Positions 1 to 6,714 of a stretch of DNA of 6,714 nucleotides are shown piece after piece. The notes beneath the pieces are model-generated. The model was not told the DNA's origin. It made no database searches and saw nothing but the letters and a program-made list of their open reading frames with translations. The DNA comes from Candidatus Cloacimonadota bacterium (GTDB lineage Bacteria > Cloacimonadota > Cloacimonadia > Cloacimonadales > Cloacimonadaceae), in assembly GCA_012519465.1 (NCBI GenBank), contig JAAYQD010000251.1, positions 1 through 6,714 on the forward strand, read 5' to 3'. Both the position numbers and the translations under genes were made by a program. Within the stretch, counting starts at the first letter, position 1; each line of letters begins with the position of its first letter.

Positions 1-392
1 AAGACCCGCGGGTGGATTATTTGGCGGTGGCGCGCCTCTATCAAAACCAAGACCGGCCCCAGCTTGCCAAGGATATCCTGAGGCGCTTGTTGGATGAAGG
101 CTTTGTGGCGGCGGATGTGGCGCATGAATTGGGGATGATTTATAAACGGGAAAACGATCTGGAGGCTGCCCGGCAGTGCTTGGAAATTGCTGCCGATTTG
201 CAAGCCCCCGCCTCCATCCTGCATCTGTGCATTGTGTTGGAAAAGCAGGGGGAACTGGCGGAAGCCCTGCGCCGCACGGAAGCGCTCATCTCCTGGCACC
301 AAAGCCGTCCCCTGCCTGATCTCAAAGCGCTGGATTCCGCCTTGCGCAGGCAGGAGCGCTTACAAAAGAAATTATCAAAAAAGAAAGGTTAA
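1..392 (+). CDS. TPR-repeat protein, C-terminal part (5' end outside window)
   Basis: The frame is open from the left edge (first full codon at nt 3) to TAA at 390-392, giving 129 visible residues. A GTG at 12-14 could be read as a start, but the frame continues upstream without a stop and that GTG lies inside a TPR helix, so this is more likely the end of a longer gene. Three tetratricopeptide repeats are visible. The first (DYLAVARLYQNQ...LAKDIL) has Y, A, Y and A at consensus positions 4, 8, 11 and 20. The second (HELGMIYKRENDLEAA) has G8, Y11 and A20. The third (LHLCIVLEKQGELAEAL) is more divergent. The chain ends in a lysine-rich tail (QKKLSKKKG). TPR arrays are protein-binding scaffolds; the partner cannot be told from this. 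The stop lies 6 nt before the threonine aldolase start, so the two are probably cotranscribed. The specific function is unknown. Confidence 0.8.
   Translation, partial: DPRVDYLAVARLYQNQDRPQLAKDILRRLLDEGFVAADVAHELGMIYKRENDLEAARQCLEIAADLQAPASILHLCIVLEKQGELAEALRRTEALISWHQSRPLPDLKALDSALRRQERLQKKLSKKKG
384..388 (+). promoter_or_regulatory. Ribosome binding site (AAAGG) for threonine aldolase
   Basis: AAAGG lies 10 nt before the ATG at 399, inside the last codons of the TPR gene. It is a modest Shine-Dalgarno match. Its position inside the upstream gene suits translation from a shared transcript. Confidence 0.45.
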
Positions 393-398
393 AACACT

Positions 399-1421
399 AT
401 GTATCCGATTAGTTTTGGCAGTGATAATCACGGCGGAGTGCATCCCGCCATCATGGATGCAATCATCAAGGCAAATGAAGGCTTTTGCCCTGCATACGGC
501 GATGATCCGCTCACCCAGGAGGCTTTGGCGCGGCTGCAAGAGGAGTTTGGCGGAGGCTGTGAAGCTTGGTTTGCCATCACCGGCACCGGAGCCAATGTGA
601 TTGCCCTCCAATCCTTTATCTCTTCCTGGCATGCCGTGATGTGTCCAGCCAGCGCCCATATCAATGTGGATGAATGTGGGGCGGTGCAAAAGTTCACCCA
701 AGCCAGATTGCAGGCTATAGACACTCCGGATGGCAAGCTGACGCCGGAATTGATAGCTCCCCGGCTGATCAACAACCGCGACCAGCATCACTCTCAAACA
801 AAAGTGATTTCCATCTCCCAAAGCACTGAATACGGCAGCCTTTACAGCCCACAGGAGATCTCTGCTCTGGCAGATTTTGCCCACAGCCATGATATGTATC
901 TGCATATAGATGGTGCCCGGCTTGCCAATGCGGCTGCGGCTTTGGGCACTTCTCTGGCAGCCATTTCCAAGGAAGCGGGAGCGGATATTGTGAGCTTTGG
1001 CGGGGCTAAAAACGGGATGCTGTTTGGCGAGGCGATCATCTCCTTCCGTCCGGAGCTTACCTCTCACTTACGTTTTTACCGCAAACAAGCCACCCAGCTG
1101 TTCAGCAAGATGCGCTTTATCGGGGCGCAGTTTATAGCCTATCTGGAAGACGAGCTGTGGCGCAGCAATGCCCTGCACGCCAATCGGATGTGTAAGCTGT
1201 TGGGAGAAAAGCTGGCAGATATCGATAAGGTGCAGATCACCATGCCTCCGGCTGTAAATGCCCTCTTTTGTATATTGCCGCCGGAGATCACCCCTGCCCT
1301 CATGGAAAAATACCATTTTTATATGTGGAATGAGGCGATCAATGAGGTGCGGTTGATGTGTGGCTGTGATACACAGGAGGAGCATATCCAAGTGTTTATA
1401 GCTGATATTAGGGATGCTTGA
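399..1421 (+). CDS. Low-specificity L-threonine aldolase (PLP-dependent)
   Basis: 340 residues, the usual length for the threonine aldolase / beta-eliminating lyase family (fold-type I PLP enzymes, cytosolic). These cleave threonine or allo-threonine to glycine and acetaldehyde (EC 4.1.2.48 type). Motifs seen: FGSDNHGGVHP at 6-16, AYGDDPLTQEA around 32-42, the phosphate-binding turn TGTGAN at 61-66, HINVDECGA at 87-95 with H87 expected to stack on the PLP ring, and QSTEYGSLYS at 141-150. DGAR at 171-174 has D171 expected to pair with the pyridine nitrogen. SFGGAKNG at 199-206 has K204 as the expected Schiff-base lysine, and R318 in EVRLM is the likely carboxylate-binding arginine. From memory the whole chain, including AKNG and a C-terminal CDT-EE---ADIR, resembles the Pseudomonas-type low-specificity enzyme more than E. 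coli LtaE. The ATG at 399 gives the natural family N-terminus. The exact stereopreference is not visible. The gene follows the TPR gene by 6 nt. Confidence 0.92.
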   Translation: MYPISFGSDNHGGVHPAIMDAIIKANEGFCPAYGDDPLTQEALARLQEEFGGGCEAWFAITGTGANVIALQSFISSWHAVMCPASAHINVDECGAVQKFTQARLQAIDTPDGKLTPELIAPRLINNRDQHHSQTKVISISQSTEYGSLYSPQEISALADFAHSHDMYLHIDGARLANAAAALGTSLAAISKEAGADIVSFGGAKNGMLFGEAIISFRPELTSHLRFYRKQATQLFSKMRFIGAQFIAYLEDELWRSNALHANRMCKLLGEKLADIDKVQITMPPAVNALFCILPPEITPALMEKYHFYMWNEAINEVRLMCGCDTQEEHIQVFIADIRDA

Positions 1422-1427
1422 CCCTCA

Positions 1428-1436
1428 CCCCCCCCC
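1428..1436 (+). repeat. Run of nine cytosines
   Basis: An uninterrupted C9 tract lies 7 nt after the threonine aldolase stop and about 25 nt upstream of the proposed -35 box of the secreted-protein gene. Homopolymer runs of this length are prone to slippage and to sequencing or assembly errors. It lies outside both coding regions, so length change would not shift a frame. Confidence 0.9.
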
Positions 1437-1461
1437 ATTTGCAATTATTGTATATTGTGGC

Positions 1462-1491
1462 TTGAATCTTGCACGTATTATAAGGTATAAA
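1462..1491 (+). promoter_or_regulatory. Possible sigma70-like promoter for the secreted-protein gene
   Basis: TTGAAT (1462-1467) and TATAAA (1486-1491) are separated by 18 nt, in an AT-rich stretch just before a strong ribosome binding site. Transcription would start near 1498, leaving a very short leader of about 14 nt. Overlapping choices (TATTAT at 1476, TATAAG at 1479, TTGCAC at 1469) make the exact boxes uncertain. The 90-nt gap and its AT-rich composition favour a separate transcription start for the downstream gene. Confidence 0.45.
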
Positions 1492-1500
1492 AACACCTAC

Positions 1501-1506
1501 GGGAGG
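1501..1506 (+). promoter_or_regulatory. Strong ribosome binding site (GGGAGG) fixing a GTG start
   Basis: GGGAGG is 5 nt before the GTG at 1512. It decides the start: the GTG is followed directly by a typical signal peptide (MKQLLIAIFIV), which a later start would destroy. Confidence 0.75.
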
Positions 1507-1511
1507 ATCTC

Positions 1512-3713
1512 GTGAAACAGCTACTAATTGCTATTTTTATCGTGTCGCTGTGCCTGGGTGCTCTGGGCGCAAACCCCTATTTCAGGGAGGATACCGAGCT
1601 GCTGCACTCTTTGGGTACGGTGCGTGATCTCAAAATCATCGGGGACCATGTTTTTCTATTGGGCTCTGAAAAGATACTGATGAGCTTTTCCCTCATCGAT
1701 CCTCAACACCCTCAAATGGCAGGTATGCACAGGATTGCCGCCACTCCCTCCACGAATCCCTTATCCTTTTACGAGTGGAAGATGTTTGCCATGGGTGATT
1801 TTCTGTATGTGATTACTGATAGGGACTATTTCAGCGTTCTGGATGTCAGCAACCCCTCCGCTATCCAATGGATGGGACTGGCTGACAGTCATAACATCGA
1901 TCCCCACAAGACAGTTCAGGATGGCAACCGGCTGTTTGCGCTGAAGCTGCAGCAGTCAGGATTGCTACGGGAGTATGACTTTTCCAACCCCCTGCAACCG
2001 GTGATGGTGGAAGAGATGGCAATTTATTACCCAAAGGCGATGGCCAGGCAGGGGAATTACCTCTTTGTAATTGCATTTGACCGAGTAACATTCAATCTGA
2101 AGCTAAAGGTGATTGATACCACACATCCCTCGGGGCTGCATCAGATCAATGAAATACCAATAAACGGGGATTGCCTGGTGGTTAATGAGGGCTATTTGTA
2201 TGTAAACAGCTTCAATGACGATGTACTCGATGTTTACAATGTCTCCAATCCCTTGGATATCAGCTATCAGGGCACAGTGAATATCTACTCTGAAAATGCA
2301 TATATAAACCGTGCCGACGGGATGAGGGTGGCCGGAGATTATCTAATCGTCCAAAAAGAAGCCAACACAACGGATGGGGCGGTGGAATATGTTTCTTATG
2401 TATGCCTTGATATCAGTGAAGCCTCTGCTCCGGAGGTGGTGGTACATATCCTTACTGGTGGGGTTGGGCGGATGAACGTTTTTGATGCGGCAGGGCAATA
2501 CTTTGTCCCCACTTCATATTACACGCAGGCACAGGTGTGGACTCCTGTTGCCGGGGACTGGCAACAGCGCAGCACCATTGAGCGGGGGTCGGTTAGTAAA
2601 ATAGCATCCTTGGGGGATTATGTGTGTGTGAATTCCGGTTATGCCATCAATATCAACGATCTGGATGCCCCGCCGCAGTTTATCAATCACTTTGACTACT
2701 TTTTGGCAGACGATGATGCGCTGTATAGCACCTCAGATTTCAGCATCTATAAATGGGTGATAGGCGATGAGGGAATGCCTGTGATGCAGGCGCAAAACCA
2801 AATCTTCCCCCCGGATATAAACTTTCCGCCGGATATGTGGGATTTTCCACGCTCATATCCGGTGGATAGGATTGGGGATTATATCTATTCCGGTTTGTTT
2901 TATCTGGATGCAGATTTGCAAGATGCCACCCAGGTGGTGGGTTCACCTTTGCAGATGCCCATCAAGATCATCAATGTGGGCAATCACATCATCGCCATGA
3001 AGCATAACGGATTGTATATCTTTGATGCCACCGATCCCCTGCAACCAATCCTGAAATCCACCCTCCTGCACAATGTACAGGTGATGGATATCACCCTCTG
3101 TGGCAATCTGTTGGCCGCATCTGTTCATCCCACATACTTGAATATCTATGATCTTTCCAATATCAACGCACCGGTGTTTGTGTATTCTCAACTCGAGCTG
3201 GGACCCGCTTGGTGCCTGAAAACCCGGGGTAACAATCTCCTATATTCCGGAGATGATTATCTGGTGGCGTTGTCTTTGGCAAACCCCTATATTCTGGAGG
3301 AAGTGGGACGCATCCAAAGACCGGGCAAGGAATTCCTGGAGTTTGAGATTAGGAATGACAAGATTTTCGTGTGTCACAAAGACCATCTGGGCGTCTATAA
3401 TCTGGATGAGCTCTTGACTGATACTCCGGATGACGTACTGCCCAGCCCCCAGCTGAGGCTGAGCTGCTATCCCAATCCCTTCCACGAGCGTATAAACATC
3501 CAGCCCGAGGGTATCAAGCAAAACCAGCCCTACGCCCTTAGCATCTACAACATTAAGGGGCAAATGATAGTGGAATATGAGGGTGTAAAAGGCTTATCCC
3601 ACACTTGGGACGGCAGGGATGCCGAGGGCAGGAGGCTGCCTTCCGGGGTCTATCTGGTGCGCCTCCAGCAGGACGGACAGAGCATACTGAGAAGGATGGT
3701 GTTGAAGCACTAA
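1512..3713 (+). CDS. Secreted LVIVD-like beta-propeller protein with C-terminal T9SS-type-A / FlgD-Ig-like sorting domain
   Basis: 733 residues with a GTG start. Residues 1-20 form a signal peptide: K2, hydrophobic core 4-18, and cleavage after G19 or A20 (AL-G/A). The body, about 35-635, contains divergent repeats of the pattern 'G-(N/D)-x-L-(Y/F)-V ... (L/V)-x-(V/I)-(Y/L)-D-(V/L/F)-S-N-P', as in the LVIVD propeller family. Examples are GDFLYV at 95 with LDVSNP at 110, GNRLFA at 138 with YDFSNP at 155, GNYLFV at 181 with VIDTTHP at 200, and EGYLYV at 226 with VYNVSNP at 241. Others are GDYLIV at 275, GNHIIA at 490 with IFDATDP at 503, GNLLAA at 531 with IYDLSN at 545, and GNNLLY at 573. A Pro-rich stretch near 432-450 interrupts the pattern. 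After a linker the C-terminal domain has YPNPF (653-657), LSIYNIKGQ (676-684), TWDGRDAEGRRLPSGVYLVRL (about 698-718) and a basic end RRMVLKH. Such tails direct surface export or attachment in Bacteroidota; related tails are frequent in Cloacimonadota. No catalytic motif is recognised. The ligand or role is unknown. Confidence 0.85.
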   Translation: MKQLLIAIFIVSLCLGALGANPYFREDTELLHSLGTVRDLKIIGDHVFLLGSEKILMSFSLIDPQHPQMAGMHRIAATPSTNPLSFYEWKMFAMGDFLYVITDRDYFSVLDVSNPSAIQWMGLADSHNIDPHKTVQDGNRLFALKLQQSGLLREYDFSNPLQPVMVEEMAIYYPKAMARQGNYLFVIAFDRVTFNLKLKVIDTTHPSGLHQINEIPINGDCLVVNEGYLYVNSFNDDVLDVYNVSNPLDISYQGTVNIYSENAYINRADGMRVAGDYLIVQKEANTTDGAVEYVSYVCLDISEASAPEVVVHILTGGVGRMNVFDAAGQYFVPTSYYTQAQVWTPVAGDWQQRSTIERGSVSKIASLGDYVCVNSGYAININDLDAPPQFINHFDYFLADDDALYSTSDFSIYKWVIGDEGMPVMQAQNQIFPPDINFPPDMWDFPRSYPVDRIGDYIYSGLFYLDADLQDATQVVGSPLQMPIKIINVGNHIIAMKHNGLYIFDATDPLQPILKSTLLHNVQVMDITLCGNLLAASVHPTYLNIYDLSNINAPVFVYSQLELGPAWCLKTRGNNLLYSGDDYLVALSLANPYILEEVGRIQRPGKEFLEFEIRNDKIFVCHKDHLGVYNLDELLTDTPDDVLPSPQLRLSCYPNPFHERINIQPEGIKQNQPYALSIYNIKGQMIVEYEGVKGLSHTWDGRDAEGRRLPSGVYLVRLQQDGQSILRRMVLKH

Positions 3714-3739
3714 GCCAGGCACTTTCCACCACAATATAT

Positions 3740-3767
3740 AAGGCTTCCTCCACAGTGGGGAAGCCTT
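3740..3767 (+). terminator. Hairpin, probable terminator after the secreted-protein gene
   Basis: AAGGCTTCC (3740-3748) and GGAAGCCTT (3759-3767) are a perfect 9-bp inverted repeat around a 10-nt loop. The loop can add a few pairs (CCA with TGG). It begins 27 nt after the stop at 3713 and precedes the PFOR promoter. The downstream bases (CTGCATTCCC) are not a good U tract, so it may be a weak intrinsic or Rho-assisted terminator, or an mRNA-stabilising 3' hairpin. Confidence 0.55.
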
Positions 3768-3804
3768 CTGCATTCCCGTATCTATCCTTGGGTTCAAACA
3801 GTTC

Positions 3805-3833
3805 TTGACATAAAAGGGCTATCAAAATCAAAT
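3805..3833 (+). promoter_or_regulatory. Probable sigma70-type promoter for the PFOR gene
   Basis: A perfect -35 box TTGACA (3805-3810) is followed after 17 nt by TCAAAT (3828-3833), which matches 4 of 6 bases of TATAAT. Transcription would start near 3840, leaving a leader of about 47 nt that is strikingly A-rich (3845-3870). The promoter lies just after the hairpin at 3740-3767, so the PFOR gene is probably transcribed independently of the secreted-protein gene. No operator palindrome was recognised. Confidence 0.55.
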
Positions 3834-3872
3834 GACACAAACCGTTAAAAATAATACAAAAATATAAATACC

Positions 3873-3878
3873 AAGGAG
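3873..3878 (+). promoter_or_regulatory. Ribosome binding site (AAGGAG) for the PFOR gene
   Basis: AAGGAG lies 8 nt before the ATG at 3887. It favours that start over the in-frame ATG at 3911 (Met9). Confidence 0.75.
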
Positions 3879-3886
3879 TTATCCCA

Positions 3887-6714
3887 ATGGCCAAATTCCC
3901 AAAAGCCACCATGGATGGAAACAGCGCTGCCGCTCACGTAGCTTACGCATTTGCCGAAGTTGCAGCCATCTATCCCATCACTCCCTCCTCAGGGATGGGA
4001 GAGCTTTCCGATGCCTGGGCTGCCGAAGGTCGCAAAAACATCAACGGCACCACCGTGGATGTGATTGAACTGCAATCCGAAGCCGGAGCAGCCGGTGCCG
4101 TGCACGGTTCCCTTTCCGCAGGCGCTCTCACCACCACTTTTACAGCATCACAAGGTTTGATGCTGATGCTTCCCAACATGCACAAGATTGCCGGCGAGAT
4201 GCTGCCCACCGTGTTCTACGTTACCGCCCGCTCTCTTGCCGCCCAGTCTCTCTCCATTTTTGGCGATCATTCAGACGTGATGAGCGCCCGCAACACCGGC
4301 TTTGCCCTCATCGCTTGCAACAGCGTGCAGGAAGTGATGGATCTCAGCGTGGTTGCCCAACTGGCTACCATGAAGACCTCCATCCCCTTCCTCGTCTTCT
4401 TTGATGGATTCCGCACCTCCCACGAGCTGCAAAAGATCGAAGTGATCGATTATGAAACCATGAAAGAACTGGATGATGGCGAGCTGATAGAAGCTTTCCG
4501 CGCCCGCGCCCTCAGCCCTGACAAACCCCGCGTGAAGGTGGGTCAACACGCCCCGGACGTCTATTTCCAGGGTCGCGAAACCACCAACCGCCAGTATATG
4601 GAAGCCACAGACGTCATCGCCGAAAAGATGAACGAAGTGGCAGCCAAGACAGGCAGAAGCTACAAACCCTTTGATTATGTGGGACTTCCAGAAGCTGAAC
4701 ACGTGATCGTTGCCATGGGCAGCGGTTGTGAAACCATCGAAGAGGCAATCGGTTACCTCAATGAAAAGCGTGGCATGAAGCTGGGACTCCTCAAAGTGCG
4801 CGTATACCGCCCCTTTAGCGCCAAGCACATGCTGGAAGTGATCCCCGCCTCCGTAAAGAACTTCGCCGTTTTGGACCGCACCAAAGAGCCGGGCTCCTTG
4901 GGCGAACCCCTCTATCTGGACGTAGTGGCAGCCCTCAAAGACCGCAAGGACGCCTTTGTAATCGGCGGACGCTATGGTCTTTCCAGCAAGGAATTCACCC
5001 CCACCATGGTGTTGGCAGTATATAAGCACCTGATGGCAAAAGGCTTCCACGGATTCACAGTGGGCATAGAAGACGACGTTACCAACCTCAGCCTGCCTCT
5101 GGATGAAGTGATAGACACCATTCCCGAAGGCACCCACAACATGAAGTTCTGGGGCTTGGGCTCAGACGGCACCGTGGGCGCAAACAAAAACAGCATCAAG
5201 ATTATCGGCGATAATACCGATATGAACGTGCAGGGCTATTTCCAATACGATAGCAAAAAGAGCGGCGGCATCACCCGCAGCCACCTGCGTTTTGGCAAAT
5301 CCCCCATCCACAGCCAATACTTGGTAACCAGCGAAGACTTTGTGGCTTGTCACAACCAGGCCTTCATCGGCCGCTTCAACCTCCTGGGCAATATCAAAGA
5401 AAACGGCGTATTCCTGCTCAACTCCTTCTGGAGCCGTGACGAAGCCTTCTATAACCTCACCCAGGATATGCAAAAGATTATCATCGATCGCAAGATCAAA
5501 TTCTATAATATCGACGGTCTCAAGATCGCCGAGGAAGTGGGATTGGGCGGACGCGTCAACACCGTGATGCAGACTGCTTTCTTCCTCATCTCCGGCATTT
5601 TGGAGCGTAACGAAGCCATCAAGCTGATCAAACAATCCATCCATGACACATACGCCAGCAAAGGCGATGCAGTGGTGCAGATGAATCTGGACGCCGTGGA
5701 CCGCGTGGATGAAGCCCTCGTGGAGATCGAAGTTCCCGCCACCCTGCCCGAAAAGCATGCACCCAACAAGCAATTGGTACCCGCAGACGCCACCGGATTT
5801 GTACGCGACGTGATCGAGCCCATTATGAGGGAAGAGGGAGACAAGATCAAGGTTTCCCAGATGACCACCGATGGCTATGTGATGAGCGGAACCGCCAAGC
5901 TGGAAAAACGCCGCGTGGCACCCTTTGCCCCCCATTGGCTGGATGACAAATGCATCCAATGCAACCAGTGCTCCTTTGTGTGTCCCCACGCCGCCATCCG
6001 CACCAAGCTGATCGCCGAGGAAGACCTCAAAGACGCACCCGCCAGCTTCAACACCCTCAAAGCCACCGGAGCCGAAGGCTACCGCTACAAAGTGCAGACA
6101 TACATAGACGATTGCCAAAGCTGCAGCGTGTGTGTGAACGAATGCCCCCGCCAAGCCCTCGTGATGAAACCCATCGAAGAAGAGCGCGAGAAAGGCGAAC
6201 AGGCAAACTATGAATTCTTTGAGAAACTGCCCAACGACGTGATGGCAAACTTTAAGGAAACCAACGTGAAGGGCAGCCAGTTCAAACAGCCCTTGCTGGA
6301 ATTCTCCGGTGCCTGCGCAGGCTGCGGCGAGACCCCCTATATCAAGCTGCTCACCCAGCTTTATGGTGATCGCATGATCGTAGCCAACGCCACCGGCTGC
6401 TCCTCCATCTGGGGCGGCACCTTCCCCACCATCCCTTACGCGGTGAATAAAGACGGCAAAGGCCCCGCCTGGGCAAACAGCCTCTTTGAAGACAACGCCG
6501 AGTATGGCTTTGGCATGCGTTTGGCGGTAAATTCCCATCGCAAGCTGCTCAAATTTGCCATCGAAAATCTGATGGGCAAAGAGATTGCCCCCGCCCTCAA
6601 GGAAGCCTTGGGCTATGCCCTGGAAAACTGGGATAAAGTGGACAGCGATGCCAAAGCAAATGCTGAAAAGATCAAAGCCCTCCTGCCCAAAGCCTTGACC
6701 GATGCCTGCGAAGG
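3887..6714 (+). CDS. nifJ: Pyruvate:ferredoxin (flavodoxin) oxidoreductase, single-chain type, 3' end outside window
   Basis: 942 codons are present of an expected 1170-1200, and the frame is still open at the right edge. The enzyme (EC 1.2.7.1) is a cytosolic homodimer that converts pyruvate and CoA to acetyl-CoA, CO2 and reduced ferredoxin, using TPP and three [4Fe-4S] clusters. Domain I: MDGNSAAAHVAYAF at 9-22, YPITPSS at 29-35 (T32 contacts pyruvate in the family), E65 in LQSEAG (TPP-activating Glu), and R115 in TARS (pyruvate-binding Arg). Domain II: DRTKEPG at 330-336 and GRYGLSSKEFTP at 361-372. Gamma domain: GSDGTVGANK at 425-434 and RFGKSPIHSQ at 468-477. The EKR motif is at 673-675. 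Ferredoxin-like domain: CIQCNQCSFVCP (C689, C692, C695, C699) and CQSCSVCVNECP (C743, C746, C749, C753). Proximal-cluster ligands: C810 and C813 in ACAGCGE, and C838 in NATGCSSIWGG. The fourth proximal ligand and the GDG TPP-diphosphate motif should lie past the edge. Codon use is strongly C-ending, unlike the neighbours. Substrate could be another 2-oxoacid, but the pattern is PFOR-like. Confidence 0.96.
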   Translation, partial: MAKFPKATMDGNSAAAHVAYAFAEVAAIYPITPSSGMGELSDAWAAEGRKNINGTTVDVIELQSEAGAAGAVHGSLSAGALTTTFTASQGLMLMLPNMHKIAGEMLPTVFYVTARSLAAQSLSIFGDHSDVMSARNTGFALIACNSVQEVMDLSVVAQLATMKTSIPFLVFFDGFRTSHELQKIEVIDYETMKELDDGELIEAFRARALSPDKPRVKVGQHAPDVYFQGRETTNRQYMEATDVIAEKMNEVAAKTGRSYKPFDYVGLPEAEHVIVAMGSGCETIEEAIGYLNEKRGMKLGLLKVRVYRPFSAKHMLEVIPASVKNFAVLDRTKEPGSLGEPLYLDVVAALKDRKDAFVIGGRYGLSSKEFTPTMVLAVYKHLMAKGFHGFTVGIEDDVTNLSLPLDEVIDTIPEGTHNMKFWGLGSDGTVGANKNSIKIIGDNTDMNVQGYFQYDSKKSGGITRSHLRFGKSPIHSQYLVTSEDFVACHNQAFIGRFNLLGNIKENGVFLLNSFWSRDEAFYNLTQDMQKIIIDRKIKFYNIDGLKIAEEVGLGGRVNTVMQTAFFLISGILERNEAIKLIKQSIHDTYASKGDAVVQMNLDAVDRVDEALVEIEVPATLPEKHAPNKQLVPADATGFVRDVIEPIMREEGDKIKVSQMTTDGYVMSGTAKLEKRRVAPFAPHWLDDKCIQCNQCSFVCPHAAIRTKLIAEEDLKDAPASFNTLKATGAEGYRYKVQTYIDDCQSCSVCVNECPRQALVMKPIEEEREKGEQANYEFFEKLPNDVMANFKETNVKGSQFKQPLLEFSGACAGCGETPYIKLLTQLYGDRMIVANATGCSSIWGGTFPTIPYAVNKDGKGPAWANSLFEDNAEYGFGMRLAVNSHRKLLKFAIENLMGKEIAPALKEALGYALENWDKVDSDAKANAEKIKALLPKALTDACE

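Noticed and set aside
12..14. GTG at 12 as the true start of the TPR gene
   Set aside because: The frame is open to the left edge, no ribosome binding site can be seen, and the codon sits inside the first helix of a TPR unit.
187..600. 137-codon + strand open frame bridging the TPR and aldolase genes
   Set aside because: It overlaps two well-supported genes in another frame and has a Pro/Cys/Arg-rich composition typical of out-of-frame reading.
375..1067. 230-codon open frame on the minus strand
   Set aside because: Codon-aligned antisense to threonine aldolase, which has full family motifs. No domain or ribosome binding site was seen.
1437..1460. Small palindrome CAATTATTG upstream of the secreted-protein promoter as an operator
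   Set aside because: A 4-bp arm around one base in AT-rich DNA is expected by chance.
1512..1571. Lipoprotein signal peptide (Cys at residue 14)
   Set aside because: The residue before the cysteine is Leu and the hydrophobic core continues past it, so there is no lipobox; a standard signal peptide cut at 19/20 fits better.
3553..3912. 119-codon minus-strand open frame across the intergenic region before PFOR
   Set aside because: It covers the end of the sorting domain, the hairpin, the promoter and the PFOR start, with no domain recognised.
4271..5137. 288-codon open frame on the minus strand
   Set aside because: Also codon-aligned antisense to PFOR, with the same cause and the same unnatural composition.
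5162..6538. 458-codon open frame on the minus strand
   Set aside because: It is codon-aligned and antisense to the PFOR gene, whose cluster motifs (CIQCNQCSFVCP, CQSCSVCVNECP) prove the + strand. The open frame follows from the absence of TTA, CTA and TCA codons. Its product is Gly/His/Phe/Val-rich low-sense sequence with no recognisable domain.

Overview
The window carries four genes, all on the + strand, and reads as part of the chromosome of a fermentative anaerobic bacterium. The large pyruvate:ferredoxin oxidoreductase (PFOR) gene points to ferredoxin-based anaerobic carbon metabolism. The secreted protein with a C-terminal 'YPNPF ... W-DGRD--G--LPSGVYLVRL ... RRMVLKH' domain points to the FCB lineage, where T9SS type A / FlgD-Ig-like tails are common (Bacteroidota, Cloacimonadota and relatives). 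Cloacimonadota is my best guess, but this is inference from two proteins and general style, not an alignment.

Layout. (1) 1-392: the 3' end of a TPR-repeat protein gene, cut by the left edge. (2) 399-1421: a complete PLP-dependent low-specificity threonine aldolase, 6 nt downstream of the TPR gene and probably in the same transcript. (3) 1422-1511: a 90-nt gap with a run of nine C, a plausible sigma70-like promoter and a strong ribosome binding site. (4) 1512-3713: a complete 733-residue exported protein with a GTG start, a signal peptide, a body of LVIVD-like beta-propeller repeats and a C-terminal sorting/FlgD-Ig domain. (5) 3714-3886: a 173-nt gap with a hairpin that is probably the terminator of the secreted-protein gene, then a perfect TTGACA -35 box, an A-rich leader and an AAGGAG ribosome binding site. 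(6) 3887 to the right edge: the first 942 codons of a single-chain PFOR, cut off within its C-terminal TPP-binding domain.

The genes do not form one pathway. Threonine aldolase gives glycine plus acetaldehyde from threonine, and PFOR links pyruvate to acetyl-CoA and reduced ferredoxin; both suit an amino-acid or sugar fermenter, but each of the last two genes appears to have its own promoter. The PFOR gene has clearly different codon use (C-ending codons, almost no TTA/CTA/TCA), as expected for a highly expressed gene. This leaves very long but spurious open frames on the opposite strand.

I found no RNA gene, mobile element, CRISPR array or convincing new multi-gene system. The points most worth a second look are the secreted propeller protein with its sorting tail, and the poly-C run upstream of its promoter.
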